Notes: generated by a model not told the origin, from the letters alone. 22,928 bases of DNA from CAZXCK01 sp964639225 (GCA_964639225.1 CAZXCK010000068.1:1-22928); one strand, 5' to 3'; positions 1-11,550 are shown, counted from the first letter of the stretch. Numbers and translations: made by a program.

Positions 1-24
1 CGTAAGCGTAAAGTCACCCAACCT

Positions 25-1887
25 ATGAGCGATAACCTGCCGTCCCCTAAATCAAAACGCCGCGCCGCTTCGCAGCCGCTGGATTTATCGCTTCACCGCC
101 AGCCGGTGCTGGCGATTCTGCGTGAGGTGATCGCCGCGCCGGACGCGCTCTCGACGACCGCATTCAACAAGCTGGTGCGTCGCTATCCACGCCCGGACGG
201 CGGACTCTACAGCCGCAGCGAGCTGATTCAGGCCTATCGCGCGCTGGCCGGCGATGGCGACCTGCCCCCCTTCAGCGAAACGATCATCGAGCGGCTGCGG
301 CGCAAGCCGGTGCGCACCAGTTCCGGCGTGACGCCAGTCACCGTGCTGACGAAGCCGTTTCCGTGTCCGGGGTTGTGCATCTTCTGCCCCAACGATGTGC
401 GTATGCCCAAGAGCTACCTCTCCGACGAGCCGGGCGCGCAGCGCGCCGAGCAGAACGCATTCGACCCGTATCTGCAAACCTACACGCGCTTGCAGGCTTA
501 TCACAATCTGGGCCATCCGACAGACAAGGCCGAGATCATCATCCTGGGTGGCACATGGTCGTTTTACCCGGAGACGTATCAGATCTGGTTTGTCAAGCGC
601 ATCTTCGACGCGCTGCACGACTTTGGCCGGGGCGAAGATCGCCGGACCGAGGTGCTGGCGGCCCTGCGCGAGGCGTCACAGTTACACCCGGAACGCAACA
701 CTTCTCGCGTCAGCGTGACCGGGCGTGCCTTAGAGCAGACTTATAACCAGGTCGTGCAGCAGATTTACCGCGACGAGATGCACCGCTCACAGGACGCGGC
801 GCGGGTGATCGGGGCCGGGCTGCGCGAGCGCTCGCCGGTGGACGAGTTCGCTACCTGGGCCGAGCTGGAAGCGGCCCACCGCGAGAACGAAGCCGCGCCG
901 GTGCGGGCGGTGGGCCTGGTCGTGGAGACGCGCCCGGACCACATCAGCGCCGAAGAGGTACTGCGCATCCGTCGGCTGGGCTGCACCAAAGTGCAGATCG
1001 GCTTCCAGAGCCTCAACGACGACGTGTTGCGCGCCAACAAACGCGGCCATGATGTCGCCGCCACGCGCCGCGCCGTCAAATTACTGCGTCAGGCCGGCTT
1101 CAAGATTCATGCCCACTGGATGCCCAACCTCTACGGCTCAACTCCCGACATGGACGCTGACGATTACCGCCGTCTGTTCGAAGACCCGGATTTTCGCCCG
1201 GACGAACTCAAAATCTACCCGTGCTCGCTCATCGAGAGCGCCGAGCTGATGCAGCGTTACGAGGACGGCTCGTGGCGGCCCTATACCCACGACGAACTGC
1301 TCGAACTGCTGGTGACGTGCTTTACGCTCACGCCGCCTTACTGCCGCCTGACCCGCGTCGTGCGCGACATCCCCGGCACCGACATCGTCGATGGCAACCG
1401 CGTGACCAACTTCCGCCAGGTGGTGGAGCAGGAACTGGCGCGGCGCAACCTGCCCGCGCCGGACATCCGCGCCCGCGAGATTCGCCAGCAGAGCGTCAGC
1501 CTGGACGCGCTGACGCTCGACGAGGTGACTTACACATCCAGCGCCGGTGACGAGATGTTCCTGCAATACGTGACCGACGCGGGCAACATCGCCGGTTTTC
1601 TGCGGCTGGCGCTGCCGGATGACAGCCCGCCGCTGACGCCCGAACTGGACGGCGCGGCCATCATCCGCGAGGTGCATGTCTACGGGCAGGCCATCGGCTT
1701 TGGCGAGGCGTCGCCGGGGCGCGCCCAGCACACCGGCTTGGGTTCGCGCCTCGTCGAACGGGCCGCCGCCATCGCCAGCGCGCGCGGCTACGAGTCGCTG
1801 GCGGTCATCTCGGCGGTCGGCACGCGCGATTATTACCGCCAGCGCGGTTTCGCCGATGGCGCGCTCTACCAACTGCGCCGCCTGTAG
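25..1887 (+). CDS. elp3: Elp3-type tRNA uridine-34 modification enzyme (radical SAM + GNAT)
   Basis: This 620-residue protein is predicted to carboxymethylate C5 of the wobble uridine of tRNA in the cytoplasm, using S-adenosylmethionine radical chemistry and acetyl-CoA. The radical-SAM cluster cysteines are C114, C118 and C121 (CPGLCIFC), followed by a conserved MPKSYLSDEPGAQRA stretch, the LGGTW motif (174-178) and ETRPD (301-305). The C-terminal third (about 500-620) is a GNAT lysine-acetyltransferase-like domain. It has an acetyl-CoA loop QHTGLG (568-573) and the tyrosine pair in GTRDYYRQRGF (599-609). Known bacterial and archaeal Elp3 proteins work without the other Elongator subunits, and none is seen here. 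The chosen ATG has no clear Shine-Dalgarno and the frame stays open to the window edge, so the true start may lie upstream. A block of about 70 residues (200-270) separates the LGGTW and ETRPD parts. Family assignment is secure; activity on tRNA is inferred. Confidence 0.95.
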   Translation: MSDNLPSPKSKRRAASQPLDLSLHRQPVLAILREVIAAPDALSTTAFNKLVRRYPRPDGGLYSRSELIQAYRALAGDGDLPPFSETIIERLRRKPVRTSSGVTPVTVLTKPFPCPGLCIFCPNDVRMPKSYLSDEPGAQRAEQNAFDPYLQTYTRLQAYHNLGHPTDKAEIIILGGTWSFYPETYQIWFVKRIFDALHDFGRGEDRRTEVLAALREASQLHPERNTSRVSVTGRALEQTYNQVVQQIYRDEMHRSQDAARVIGAGLRERSPVDEFATWAELEAAHRENEAAPVRAVGLVVETRPDHISAEEVLRIRRLGCTKVQIGFQSLNDDVLRANKRGHDVAATRRAVKLLRQAGFKIHAHWMPNLYGSTPDMDADDYRRLFEDPDFRPDELKIYPCSLIESAELMQRYEDGSWRPYTHDELLELLVTCFTLTPPYCRLTRVVRDIPGTDIVDGNRVTNFRQVVEQELARRNLPAPDIRAREIRQQSVSLDALTLDEVTYTSSAGDEMFLQYVTDAGNIAGFLRLALPDDSPPLTPELDGAAIIREVHVYGQAIGFGEASPGRAQHTGLGSRLVERAAAIASARGYESLAVISAVGTRDYYRQRGFADGALYQLRRL

Positions 1888-1922
1888 CAATCCCGCCGGC
1901 GGACGATCAGCACTCAGGGCAA

Positions 1923-2117
1923 TTGCAAAGTCAGAAACTCGAATTGCGAGGGCGCTGCCCGCCAGGACTTTGTCCTGGTCGCACCCGCAAGGGGTCAGGG
2001 ACCCCTTGACCCCTTACTTTTCGGCGCTTTGCGCCGAAAAAGGCAAAGTTTTGTCCACTTTTCCAAAAGTGGCGGGGTTTGGGGCGGCGCCCCAAGAGTC
2101 AAAAGACGACTTTGCAA
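1923..2117. repeat. Palindrome-rich, MITE-like non-coding element with terminal inverted repeats
   Basis: The 332-base gap between elp3 and the phosphoesterase gene is mostly one structured element. A perfect 10-bp inverted repeat bounds it: TTGCAAAGTC at 1923-1932 and GACTTTGCAA at 2108-2117. Inside are five consecutive short-loop hairpins. They are CCAGGAC/GTCCTGG (1962-1978, loop TTT), CAAGGGGTC/GACCCCTTG (1988-2008, loop AGG), TTTTCGGCGC/GCGCCGAAAA (2018-2040, loop TTT), CCACTTTT/AAAAGTGG (2055-2072, loop CC) and TTGGGGC/GCCCCAA (2079-2095, loop GGC). No protein-like reading frame is convincing. Such a layout fits a mobile or REP-like repeat family spread by a transposase acting in trans. 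No second copy lies in this window, so repetition is inferred, not seen. The first hairpins could also stop elp3 transcription. Confidence 0.65.
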
Positions 2118-2219
2118 AAGCCCTGGATCAGCACTTCGAGTGGGTGAATTGGCCGGGCAGGTGTGGTAACATCGGCGTCGTAACCATTGCCGGATGCAAA
2201 CACAAGGAGCGGCCACCTG

Positions 2220-2987
2220 ATGCGATTAGCGGTTCTGTCTGATGTTCATGGTAACCTCGTCGCCCTAGAGGCGGCGCTGGCCGACCTGGATGCGGTCGGC
2301 GAGGTGGATATGACCTGGATGCTGGGCGATCTGGCCGCGTTCGGCTCTCGCCCGGCAGAATGTGTGCGGCGGCTGCGCGCCCTGGCCGAAGAACGCGGCA
2401 AGGAACGCTTCCGCGTCATTGGCGGCAACACCGACCGCTATCTGGTGACTGGCGAGCGCTTCAGACAGCCGCCCGTCAGCGATGAGGAAGCCTTCGCTAA
2501 ACTCGCCGACACGCGACGCACCACCGACGCCGTTCTTAACTGGAACCTGGAACAGCTCAACTGGGATGACTACCAGTATCTGGCGGCGATTCTGGGTAAG
2601 GAAGTGCAGCTCAATGTGCCCGGTTACGGCACGGTGATCGGCTATCACGCCATACCCGGCGACGACGAGGCCATGCTGCGCCCGGACACCCCGGATGAGG
2701 TCGCCGCTGACGCCGTGCTGGACCGCGAGGGCCGGCTGGGCATCGGCGGGCACACGCATCTGCAGATGGACCGTCACGTGCTCGACTGGCGGTTGGTCAA
2801 TGTAGGCAGCGTGGGCCTGTCGTTCGATATGCCGGGGCGGGCACAATGGGGACTGTTCACGTTTGAGGACGGCATCGGCTATGTGGAACTGCGCGCCGTG
2901 CCCTATGACGTGGACGCGGCGGTGCGCGACCTGGGCGAGTCCGGCCATCCCGCCGCCGAATGGATGGCGGGCCGCCTGCGGAGTTGA
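2220..2987 (+). CDS. Calcineurin-like metallophosphoesterase (YfcE/MJ0936-like)
   Basis: This 255-residue cytosolic protein should be a two-metal phosphoesterase. All signature motifs are present in order: DVH (D8, H10), GDLAAFG with D37, GGNTD with N70 and D72, the lone H143 (GYH), and GHTH (H178, H180), followed by VNVGSVG. The length suits the compact YfcE/MJ0936-type group, whose members hydrolyse phosphodiesters or phosphomonoesters; the substrate cannot be read from sequence. An AAGGAG Shine-Dalgarno at 2204-2209 sits 10 bases before ATG 2220. An in-frame TTG at 2187 has no such site, so I use 2220. The next gene starts six bases after this stop, so the two are probably co-transcribed. 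Confidence 0.9.
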   Translation: MRLAVLSDVHGNLVALEAALADLDAVGEVDMTWMLGDLAAFGSRPAECVRRLRALAEERGKERFRVIGGNTDRYLVTGERFRQPPVSDEEAFAKLADTRRTTDAVLNWNLEQLNWDDYQYLAAILGKEVQLNVPGYGTVIGYHAIPGDDEAMLRPDTPDEVAADAVLDREGRLGIGGHTHLQMDRHVLDWRLVNVGSVGLSFDMPGRAQWGLFTFEDGIGYVELRAVPYDVDAAVRDLGESGHPAAEWMAGRLRS

Positions 2988-2993
2988 AATCCT

Positions 2994-3608
2994 ATGCCTA
3001 AAACTGAGCAGTTCATCGACGAGATCAACCAGGAAAACGGCTACGGCATCTTTCTGATGGCGCAGATGGACAGCGTACCGGAGACGCTGCAATTCGTGAT
3101 CGCCACCACCGAATATGACGACCAGGCGAAGGGGCTGCGCGATAAATCGCGCTATATCGTGCGGGCGGTGGGCGTGCAGGAACACCGCGTCAGCATGGGG
3201 ATTTTTGGCCAGGCGCGGATTGTCGATAGCCATCCGCTGCTGTACCAGTACAACGCGCCACCGGTGGGCCTGTTCTTCCGGGGCCAGCCGGAGAGTCCGC
3301 AGGAGCTGCTGCTGGACCTGATTCAGGCGTATTCTGGCGTGATGCAGGAATGGCGACACATCCCGACCTACCTCAATATGCAGCAGCCACTGGTGGACCT
3401 GGTGCGCAGCGGCGGCGGTCTGCTGGGCGAGATGCCAGTGCCGCTGGCCGATGGCCTGGAGCGCGCGCTCCAGCATCACGGCCTGGAGACGCACCGCGTC
3501 GCCGGTGAGCAGACCGGCGAACAGCCAACTATGAAACTGATGCTGCTCGACGACGCCTATGTGGTGGCGATGGACTTCACTATCGAGGAACTGGGCAAAG
3601 TGGAGTAA
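2994..3608 (+). CDS. Protein of unknown function, co-transcribed with the metallophosphoesterase
   Basis: I do not recognise this 204-residue protein. It has no signal peptide, no membrane segment and no cysteine. The composition is that of a soluble globular protein, with hydrophobic strands such as LQFVIATTEY and KLMLLDDAYVVAMDF and a helical middle (about 100-150). A repeat-free, codon-normal frame and the six-base gap from the phosphoesterase stop support a real gene in a two-gene operon. It might modulate or accompany the phosphoesterase, but that rests on position alone. Confidence 0.8.
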   Translation: MPKTEQFIDEINQENGYGIFLMAQMDSVPETLQFVIATTEYDDQAKGLRDKSRYIVRAVGVQEHRVSMGIFGQARIVDSHPLLYQYNAPPVGLFFRGQPESPQELLLDLIQAYSGVMQEWRHIPTYLNMQQPLVDLVRSGGGLLGEMPVPLADGLERALQHHGLETHRVAGEQTGEQPTMKLMLLDDAYVVAMDFTIEELGKVE

Positions 3609-3618
3609 GCCTGATTCT

Positions 3619-3668
3619 GAGGCAAACCCATCGGAGATCGACGACCCGTGCGCGCCGGATTTTGCCTC
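3619..3668. other. Long-loop inverted repeat after the two-gene operon
   Basis: GAGGCAAA (3619-3626) is complementary to TTTGCCTC (3661-3668), and an imperfect inner stem pairs the ATCGG and CCGGAT flanks. It begins ten bases after the upstream stop codon. It may end transcription of the operon or protect its 3' end. The 34-base loop and the lack of a clean U-tract make a classic intrinsic terminator unlikely. Confidence 0.35.
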
Positions 3669-3746
3669 TCATATTTCGCTCATGGATAGTTCACGCTGAA
3701 CTTAGCCGTCAAATCTAACATTCGAGACATAACGAGCTTGGTTGGG

Positions 3747-3774
3747 TTGTGTTGATCCCTCTTAGTGGTATGAT
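3747..3774 (+). promoter_or_regulatory. Putative extended -10 promoter of a small RNA
   Basis: TTGTGT (3747-3752) and TATGAT (3769-3774) are separated by 16 bases, and the -10 is preceded by TGG, giving the extended form TGGTATGAT. No coding frame follows. The predicted start near 3781 leads directly into a structured region that ends in a terminator. Confidence 0.5.
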
Positions 3775-3780
3775 GTGTCG

Positions 3781-3900
3781 TTAACCAAGTTCGCGGGCGA
3801 CATGGGTTCCGGGAGTAGCGTCACCGGAAACAGACCCACAAGCCCTTCCCTCTACTGACCGCCCAATGTGTCCCCCCCCTCACATGGGCGGTTTGTCATT
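3781..3900 (+). ncRNA. Candidate small structured RNA
   Basis: About 120 bases lie between a promoter-like site and an intrinsic terminator, in a gap with no protein gene. The body folds as a stacked stem-loop: GGGC (3795-3798) with GCCC (3842-3845), TGGGT (3803-3807) with ACCCA (3834-3838), and TTCCGG (3807-3812) with CCGGAA (3824-3829), closing an 11-base loop. T3807 can pair in only one of the last two stems. The terminator hairpin follows. It lacks the conserved SRP RNA loop, and I do not recognise it as 6S RNA, tmRNA or a known riboswitch. The downstream gene runs on the opposite strand, which also argues against a riboswitch and favours a trans-acting or housekeeping RNA. Confidence 0.45.
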
Positions 3901-3906
3901 TTTATC
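3859..3906 (+). terminator. Intrinsic terminator of the candidate small RNA
   Basis: CCGCCC plus ATGTG (3859-3864, 3866-3870) pairs with CACAT plus GGGCGG (3881-3891) around a C-rich 10-base loop, with one bulged A. TTTGTCATTTTT follows. It points along the plus strand. The same stem read on the minus strand lies just past the ATPase stop and could serve both sides. Confidence 0.65.
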
Positions 3907-3918
3907 TGCCGGACGCGC

Positions 3919-6336
3919 TCACCCACCGCGATCAACCAGCGTATAGAACTCGTGCAGCAGCCCTCGTTTGCGCATGCCAATACTGACGATAGTCGTCACC
4001 AGCAGATACATGCTGACGATAAGTAACAGCACTGGCAGCGGCGGCCAGCGGAACTCGAACAGGTCCGGCATGAGGGTCGCCGTGCCCAGCGCGAAGCCGG
4101 TGAGCACCAGCGTGATGACCGTCGCCAGCGGATAGCGGAAATAGGTGCGCGGGCGCAGCACGTCGATGCCGCAGATGTGCCACAGCACCGTCATGCTGTA
4201 CATGATGAAGAACAGCGTCGTGGCGCTGCGAGCGATGTCGATGTCGCCCGCTGTGTAGCCCAGTGTGACCAGGTACATCACGGCGATGCCCACCGCGCCC
4301 ACCACACCAGCGGTGAGAATGTAATCCAGCACATCGTCGCGGAAGTTACGGATGCGGTTGGGCCGCAGCAGACCGAGCGCCATCAGGCCAGCGGGGATGT
4401 TCACCGTACCGAAGGCTCCCCAACTGATCTGGATCGGCGTGATAGGGAACGGCAGCGACATAAACAGCACCATAATAAACAGCAGTGTGTTGTAGACGTT
4501 CTTGGTGAGGAACATCTTGGTGGTGCCGAAGAGCGTCTGCGTGATGTGCTTGCCCTCTTTGAAAGCCAGCGGCAGCGTGGACATAGCGTTGTTGAGCAGC
4601 ACGATGTCGGCCACGTCTTTGGCGATCTGTGCGCCGTCGTTCATGGCGATGGCCAGATCGGCCTCTTTGAGCGCAGGCACGTCGTTGACGCCATCGCCGA
4701 CCATCGCCACGTATTCGCGCTGGCGACGCAGCGCAGCCACGATGCGCCGTTTGGTTTCCGGCTGCACACGGGCAAAAATGTCGGCCTCTCTGACCGCTTC
4801 GTCCAGCTCGGAGTCGGACATGCGCTCGATATCGTCGCCAGTGTAAGCGATGTCGGTGGCCATGCCAGCCTGCCGGGCAACAGCGCGTACCGTGCGCAGG
4901 TTGTCGCCGGAGATGACTTTAGGCCGCACTTCCTGCCGCATGAACGACTCCAGTGTGGCCTGGATATCATGGCGCACCACATCGCTGATGACGACCAGCG
5001 CCACCGGCTCGACTGTGGGCGGCATGTTGCCGTTTTCCAGTGGCTGGCCGCTGCTGGCGAAGGCCAGTACGCGCAGACCCTGCTGCGAAAGCGCATCGAC
5101 CTGTTCCATAATGGGATCGTCCGGGCCAAGTACGCGCTCCGGCGCACCCAGGATCAGCGTCTGCTGGTCGAAGACCACCGCGCCCCATTTACGCACCGAG
5201 TTAAACGGAATCTCGCGCTGCTTGGCAGGGATGGCGGCATCCGCCGGGCCGAGATAGCTGGCGATGGCCTGGGCGGTGCTGTTGAGCGCCGCCAGATTGC
5301 GCACGTAGACGCCCAACAACTGCTCGATCTGCCGGCGCGGCTCCTCGGCCAGCGGGATGATGTCGCTGACGCTGAGGCGATTTTCAGTCATGGTGCCGGT
5401 CTTATCGAAGCACAGCACGCTGACGTTGGCCAGCGACTCGACGGCGTTCACGCGCTGGATCAGCGTCTGGTGGCGGCTGATCTTCACCGCGCCGATGGTC
5501 AGCGAGAGAATAGTCGTCAGAATGAGACCCTGCGGGACCAGGCTGGTGGTAAAGACGACCGTATTGCGCACAACCTCCAGAAACGGGTAACCGTTGACAT
5601 AACCGGAGATAAAGATCATCGGCCCGAAGATGGCCAGCACCAGCAGCGTCAGCTTGACGATAGCGGCGATCTTGCGCTGCGAGGGAGTCAGTGTGTTTTT
5701 GTAAACACGGGCGATAGCTGAAAGCTGGTTGATGGTGCTGGTTCTACCCAGCCGCGTGGCGACCATCAGCCCGGCCCCTGCCACACAGAATGAGCCAGAC
5801 AGCACCGTTTCGCCTTCGGCTTTGCTCACCGGCTCGGACTCACCGGTCAGGTGCGACTCGTCGATCTCCAGGCTGTCGCTGTGGACGAGATGGCCATCCA
5901 CCACCAGCCGGTCGCCGGGCGAGATGGCGATCAGGTCGTCTTTGACGATCTGGTTGCTGGGGATGGTCACCAGGTCGCCATCGCGCCAGGCGCGGACGAC
6001 CTGCGGCGCAAGCTGCGCCAACCGGTCCAGCTTGTGCTTGGCGTTGATCTCCTGGATGGTGCCGACGAGCGAGTTGGACACCACACTGAAGCCTGCAAAC
6101 AGCACGGTCGCGTAATCCTGCGAGATGAGCACAATCATCAGCATGATGAACAGCAGCAGGTTGAAGATGTTGAGCAGGTTATAGCGCACGATCTGCCAGT
6201 AGGTACGCCCCACCCGCACCTTAAAGGCGTTGACGTCACCACGTTCGATGCGCGCCTGAACTTCCGCGCTGGTGAGGCCCTGGTGGCCGGGTGTGCGCGC
6301 TGGCACAGCCGGCGATGGCCGGGTGTGGATGGTCAT
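3919..6336 (-). CDS. CtpE-type cation-transporting P-type ATPase
   Basis: This 805-residue integral membrane pump couples ATP hydrolysis to cation transport. Visible motifs are TGES (164-167, phosphatase loop), VPQGL (267-271, ion-site helix M4), DKTGT with phosphorylated D311, KWG (383-385, nucleotide domain), SGDN (476-479) and MVGDGVND (545-552). Four to six hydrophobic helices follow the hinge (about 610-800). Overall layout and local matches resemble mycobacterial CtpE, a calcium-transporting P-type ATPase, more than heavy-metal pumps; there is no N-terminal metal-binding domain. The usual PEGL of calcium-pump-like members is PQGL here, so the ion preference is uncertain. The ATG at 6336 has a poor Shine-Dalgarno. 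The gene is transcribed away from the DM13 gene across a 151-bp shared region. Confidence 0.93.
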   Translation of the reverse strand: MTIHTRPSPAVPARTPGHQGLTSAEVQARIERGDVNAFKVRVGRTYWQIVRYNLLNIFNLLLFIMLMIVLISQDYATVLFAGFSVVSNSLVGTIQEINAKHKLDRLAQLAPQVVRAWRDGDLVTIPSNQIVKDDLIAISPGDRLVVDGHLVHSDSLEIDESHLTGESEPVSKAEGETVLSGSFCVAGAGLMVATRLGRTSTINQLSAIARVYKNTLTPSQRKIAAIVKLTLLVLAIFGPMIFISGYVNGYPFLEVVRNTVVFTTSLVPQGLILTTILSLTIGAVKISRHQTLIQRVNAVESLANVSVLCFDKTGTMTENRLSVSDIIPLAEEPRRQIEQLLGVYVRNLAALNSTAQAIASYLGPADAAIPAKQREIPFNSVRKWGAVVFDQQTLILGAPERVLGPDDPIMEQVDALSQQGLRVLAFASSGQPLENGNMPPTVEPVALVVISDVVRHDIQATLESFMRQEVRPKVISGDNLRTVRAVARQAGMATDIAYTGDDIERMSDSELDEAVREADIFARVQPETKRRIVAALRRQREYVAMVGDGVNDVPALKEADLAIAMNDGAQIAKDVADIVLLNNAMSTLPLAFKEGKHITQTLFGTTKMFLTKNVYNTLLFIMVLFMSLPFPITPIQISWGAFGTVNIPAGLMALGLLRPNRIRNFRDDVLDYILTAGVVGAVGIAVMYLVTLGYTAGDIDIARSATTLFFIMYSMTVLWHICGIDVLRPRTYFRYPLATVITLVLTGFALGTATLMPDLFEFRWPPLPVLLLIVSMYLLVTTIVSIGMRKRGLLHEFYTLVDRGG

Positions 6337-6359
6337 AGTCAGCCGTTTGCTTTCGTCTG

Positions 6360-6447
6360 TTGCGCGTTATGGCCTTTACGCGCAAAGTCGGCTTCAGGTA
6401 ACATGCGTACAGGCGGAACCTATTGCACATGGTTATCACAGCCATGT
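6360..6447. promoter_or_regulatory. Two inverted repeats in a divergent control region
   Basis: Between the ATPase and the DM13 gene lie TTGCGCGT/ACGCGCAA (6360-6367 and 6378-6385, 10-base spacer) and ACATGG/CCATGT (6427-6432 and 6442-6447, 9-base spacer). Both have the size of dimeric repressor operators. No regulator gene is adjacent, and a convincing -35/-10 pair could not be fixed for either gene. The TTTATAAAGGA stretch upstream of 6488 holds the DM13 Shine-Dalgarno. Confidence 0.35.
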
Positions 6448-6487
6448 TAAATCATGACGTGTAGTTTATAAAGGATGCTTCCTGATT

Positions 6488-7174
6488 ATGGAAACCCGCA
6501 TACGCGCATCCGTTCTGCTGCTCGGCAGCCTGCTGGTGCTGGTAACGTTCACCTATCCGCTGTGGCGGCCCGCCCCGCCGGAGAACATCGTCGAGGACGA
6601 ATTCCCTGAACTGGCCGAGGACCTGCGCGACGACTTCGCGCAACTGCCGCTGGCCGTCCAGCAGGATTACCTCAGCATGCGCCAGCGCAACGCGCAGATG
6701 AGCGCCGCACTGGTCGAGGCTCGTCTGCGCCCGCCGGAGCCGCTGCCGCTGGAAGAGCAGGAACCGCCGGATGTCAGCGCAGCGTCCGTGATCGCACGCG
6801 GTGAGTTCGGGCCACTACAACTCAGTCAGCAAGAGATCGACCAGGGCGAGCGCGAACTGCCGCCGTACAGCCGGTTGCACGGCTCCGCTGGTGAGGTAAC
6901 GCTGTTCCAGTTCCCGGACCGGCGCAAGCTGCTGTGGATCGAAGAGCTGGCGGTGGTCTACGGCCCGAACCTCAAAGTTATCCTCTCGACCAACCCCAAC
7001 CCGTTGACGGTCGAGGAACTGGGCGTGGATTACATCGACCTGGGCGAACTGGTGAATCCCAGCGGCAGCCATGCCTATACAGTGCCCACCGAACTCAACG
7101 CCGCCGCCTATAACAGCGTCGTCATCATGGAAGACACGTACGATATCGTCTTCAGTGTCGCGCCGCTGCGGTGA
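6488..7174 (+). CDS. Membrane-anchored DM13-domain protein
   Basis: This 228-residue protein has an N-terminal hydrophobic segment (about 7-25) that should act as a signal anchor, a charged Pro/Glu-rich stalk (30-98) and a C-terminal DM13 domain (about 100-226). Domain hallmarks are the A-x-G-x-F start (ARGEFG), a glycine-bounded strand HGSAGEVTLFQF, VVYGPNLKVILS (the GPDLxVYLS position), GSHAYTVP (GxxxYxxP) and YNSVVIMEDTYDIVFSVAPL. DM13 domains are extracytoplasmic and have been proposed to act in redox or electron-transfer roles through a conserved cysteine. This protein contains no cysteine, so such chemistry is unlikely here. An AAGGA site at 6471-6475 precedes ATG 6488. The gene lies 344 bp upstream of rpoB. 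Confidence 0.8.
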   Translation: METRIRASVLLLGSLLVLVTFTYPLWRPAPPENIVEDEFPELAEDLRDDFAQLPLAVQQDYLSMRQRNAQMSAALVEARLRPPEPLPLEEQEPPDVSAASVIARGEFGPLQLSQQEIDQGERELPPYSRLHGSAGEVTLFQFPDRRKLLWIEELAVVYGPNLKVILSTNPNPLTVEELGVDYIDLGELVNPSGSHAYTVPTELNAAAYNSVVIMEDTYDIVFSVAPLR

Positions 7175-7225
7175 GACGCTGGCAGAACCGTGCAACGCAC
7201 ACCAGATTCCGCATTTTCATCATGC

Positions 7226-7255
7226 TTGCCATTCTCACCTTAAATACTGTATAAT
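7226..7255 (+). promoter_or_regulatory. Distal rpoB promoter P1
   Basis: TTGCCA (7226-7231) and a perfect TATAAT (7250-7255) are 18 bases apart. The site lies in the gap between the DM13 gene and rpoB and points at rpoB. A second TATAAT at 7302-7307 has no good -35 element and may be an accessory start. Confidence 0.65.
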
Positions 7256-7319
7256 GGCTGCATGATGACCACTGCGAAACTCAACGCTTCGGGTTTTGCT
7301 CTATAATGCTGTTCCTTCC

Positions 7320-7349
7320 TTGACAAGTCATAACGCTATGGACTATACT
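7320..7349 (+). promoter_or_regulatory. Proximal rpoB promoter P2
   Basis: A consensus TTGACA (7320-7325) and TATACT (7344-7349) are 18 bases apart. This is the closest match to a housekeeping sigma promoter in the window. Transcription from it would give an rpoB leader of about 160 bases. The leader contains no recognisable ribosomal-protein or antitermination element. Confidence 0.7.
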
Positions 7350-7518
7350 TAGCGTTCTCTTGCCTCTATTGATTCGTCTCTATTTGATGGGATCATTCTG
7401 GATAACAACGATTGACACCCCTACCAGACTTTCCGCGCGCAGGACGCTGTTGCGCCGGTCTGGATTCGCCCAGCATTTGTAGTTCAGTAACGCCAAAACG
7501 TGCTTAAGGAGCGGTGCA

Positions 7519-11454
<3,936 letters not shown>

Positions 11455-11490
11455 GCCTGGCCGGCGTGAGCGCCGCATAAACTACAACTT

Positions 11491-11536
11491 AAAGCGCCGT
11501 GCCAGTAAGGACGGCGCTTTATTTTATTTTTTCTTT
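11491..11536 (+). terminator. Strong intrinsic terminator of rpoB
   Basis: A perfect 10-bp stem AAAGCGCCGT/ACGGCGCTTT (11491-11500, 11511-11520) with a 10-base loop is followed by a T-rich tract (11521-11536). A smaller hairpin CGGCG/CGCCG (11462-11475) sits just after the rpoB stop. Together they separate rpoB from the next gene. Confidence 0.92.
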
Positions 11537-11550
11537 CCTGGCAAAAAACA

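Noticed and set aside
1676..2242. Frame that runs from the end of elp3 through the palindromic element
   Set aside because: It is out of frame with elp3 and its second half is a translation of hairpin arms, so it is not a credible protein.
2265..3494. 409-residue antisense frame across the phosphoesterase and its partner
   Set aside because: It spans two sense genes that have good starts and motifs; no Shine-Dalgarno.
4177..5721. 514-residue open frame antisense to the P-type ATPase
   Set aside because: The opposite strand encodes a motif-complete ATPase. The antisense translation is His/Gln/Asp/Arg-rich without domain logic, as expected from GC-rich codon bias.
7412..7417. Perfect TTGACA upstream of rpoB
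   Set aside because: No -10-like hexamer occurs 16-19 bases downstream; that position is a GC-rich stretch.
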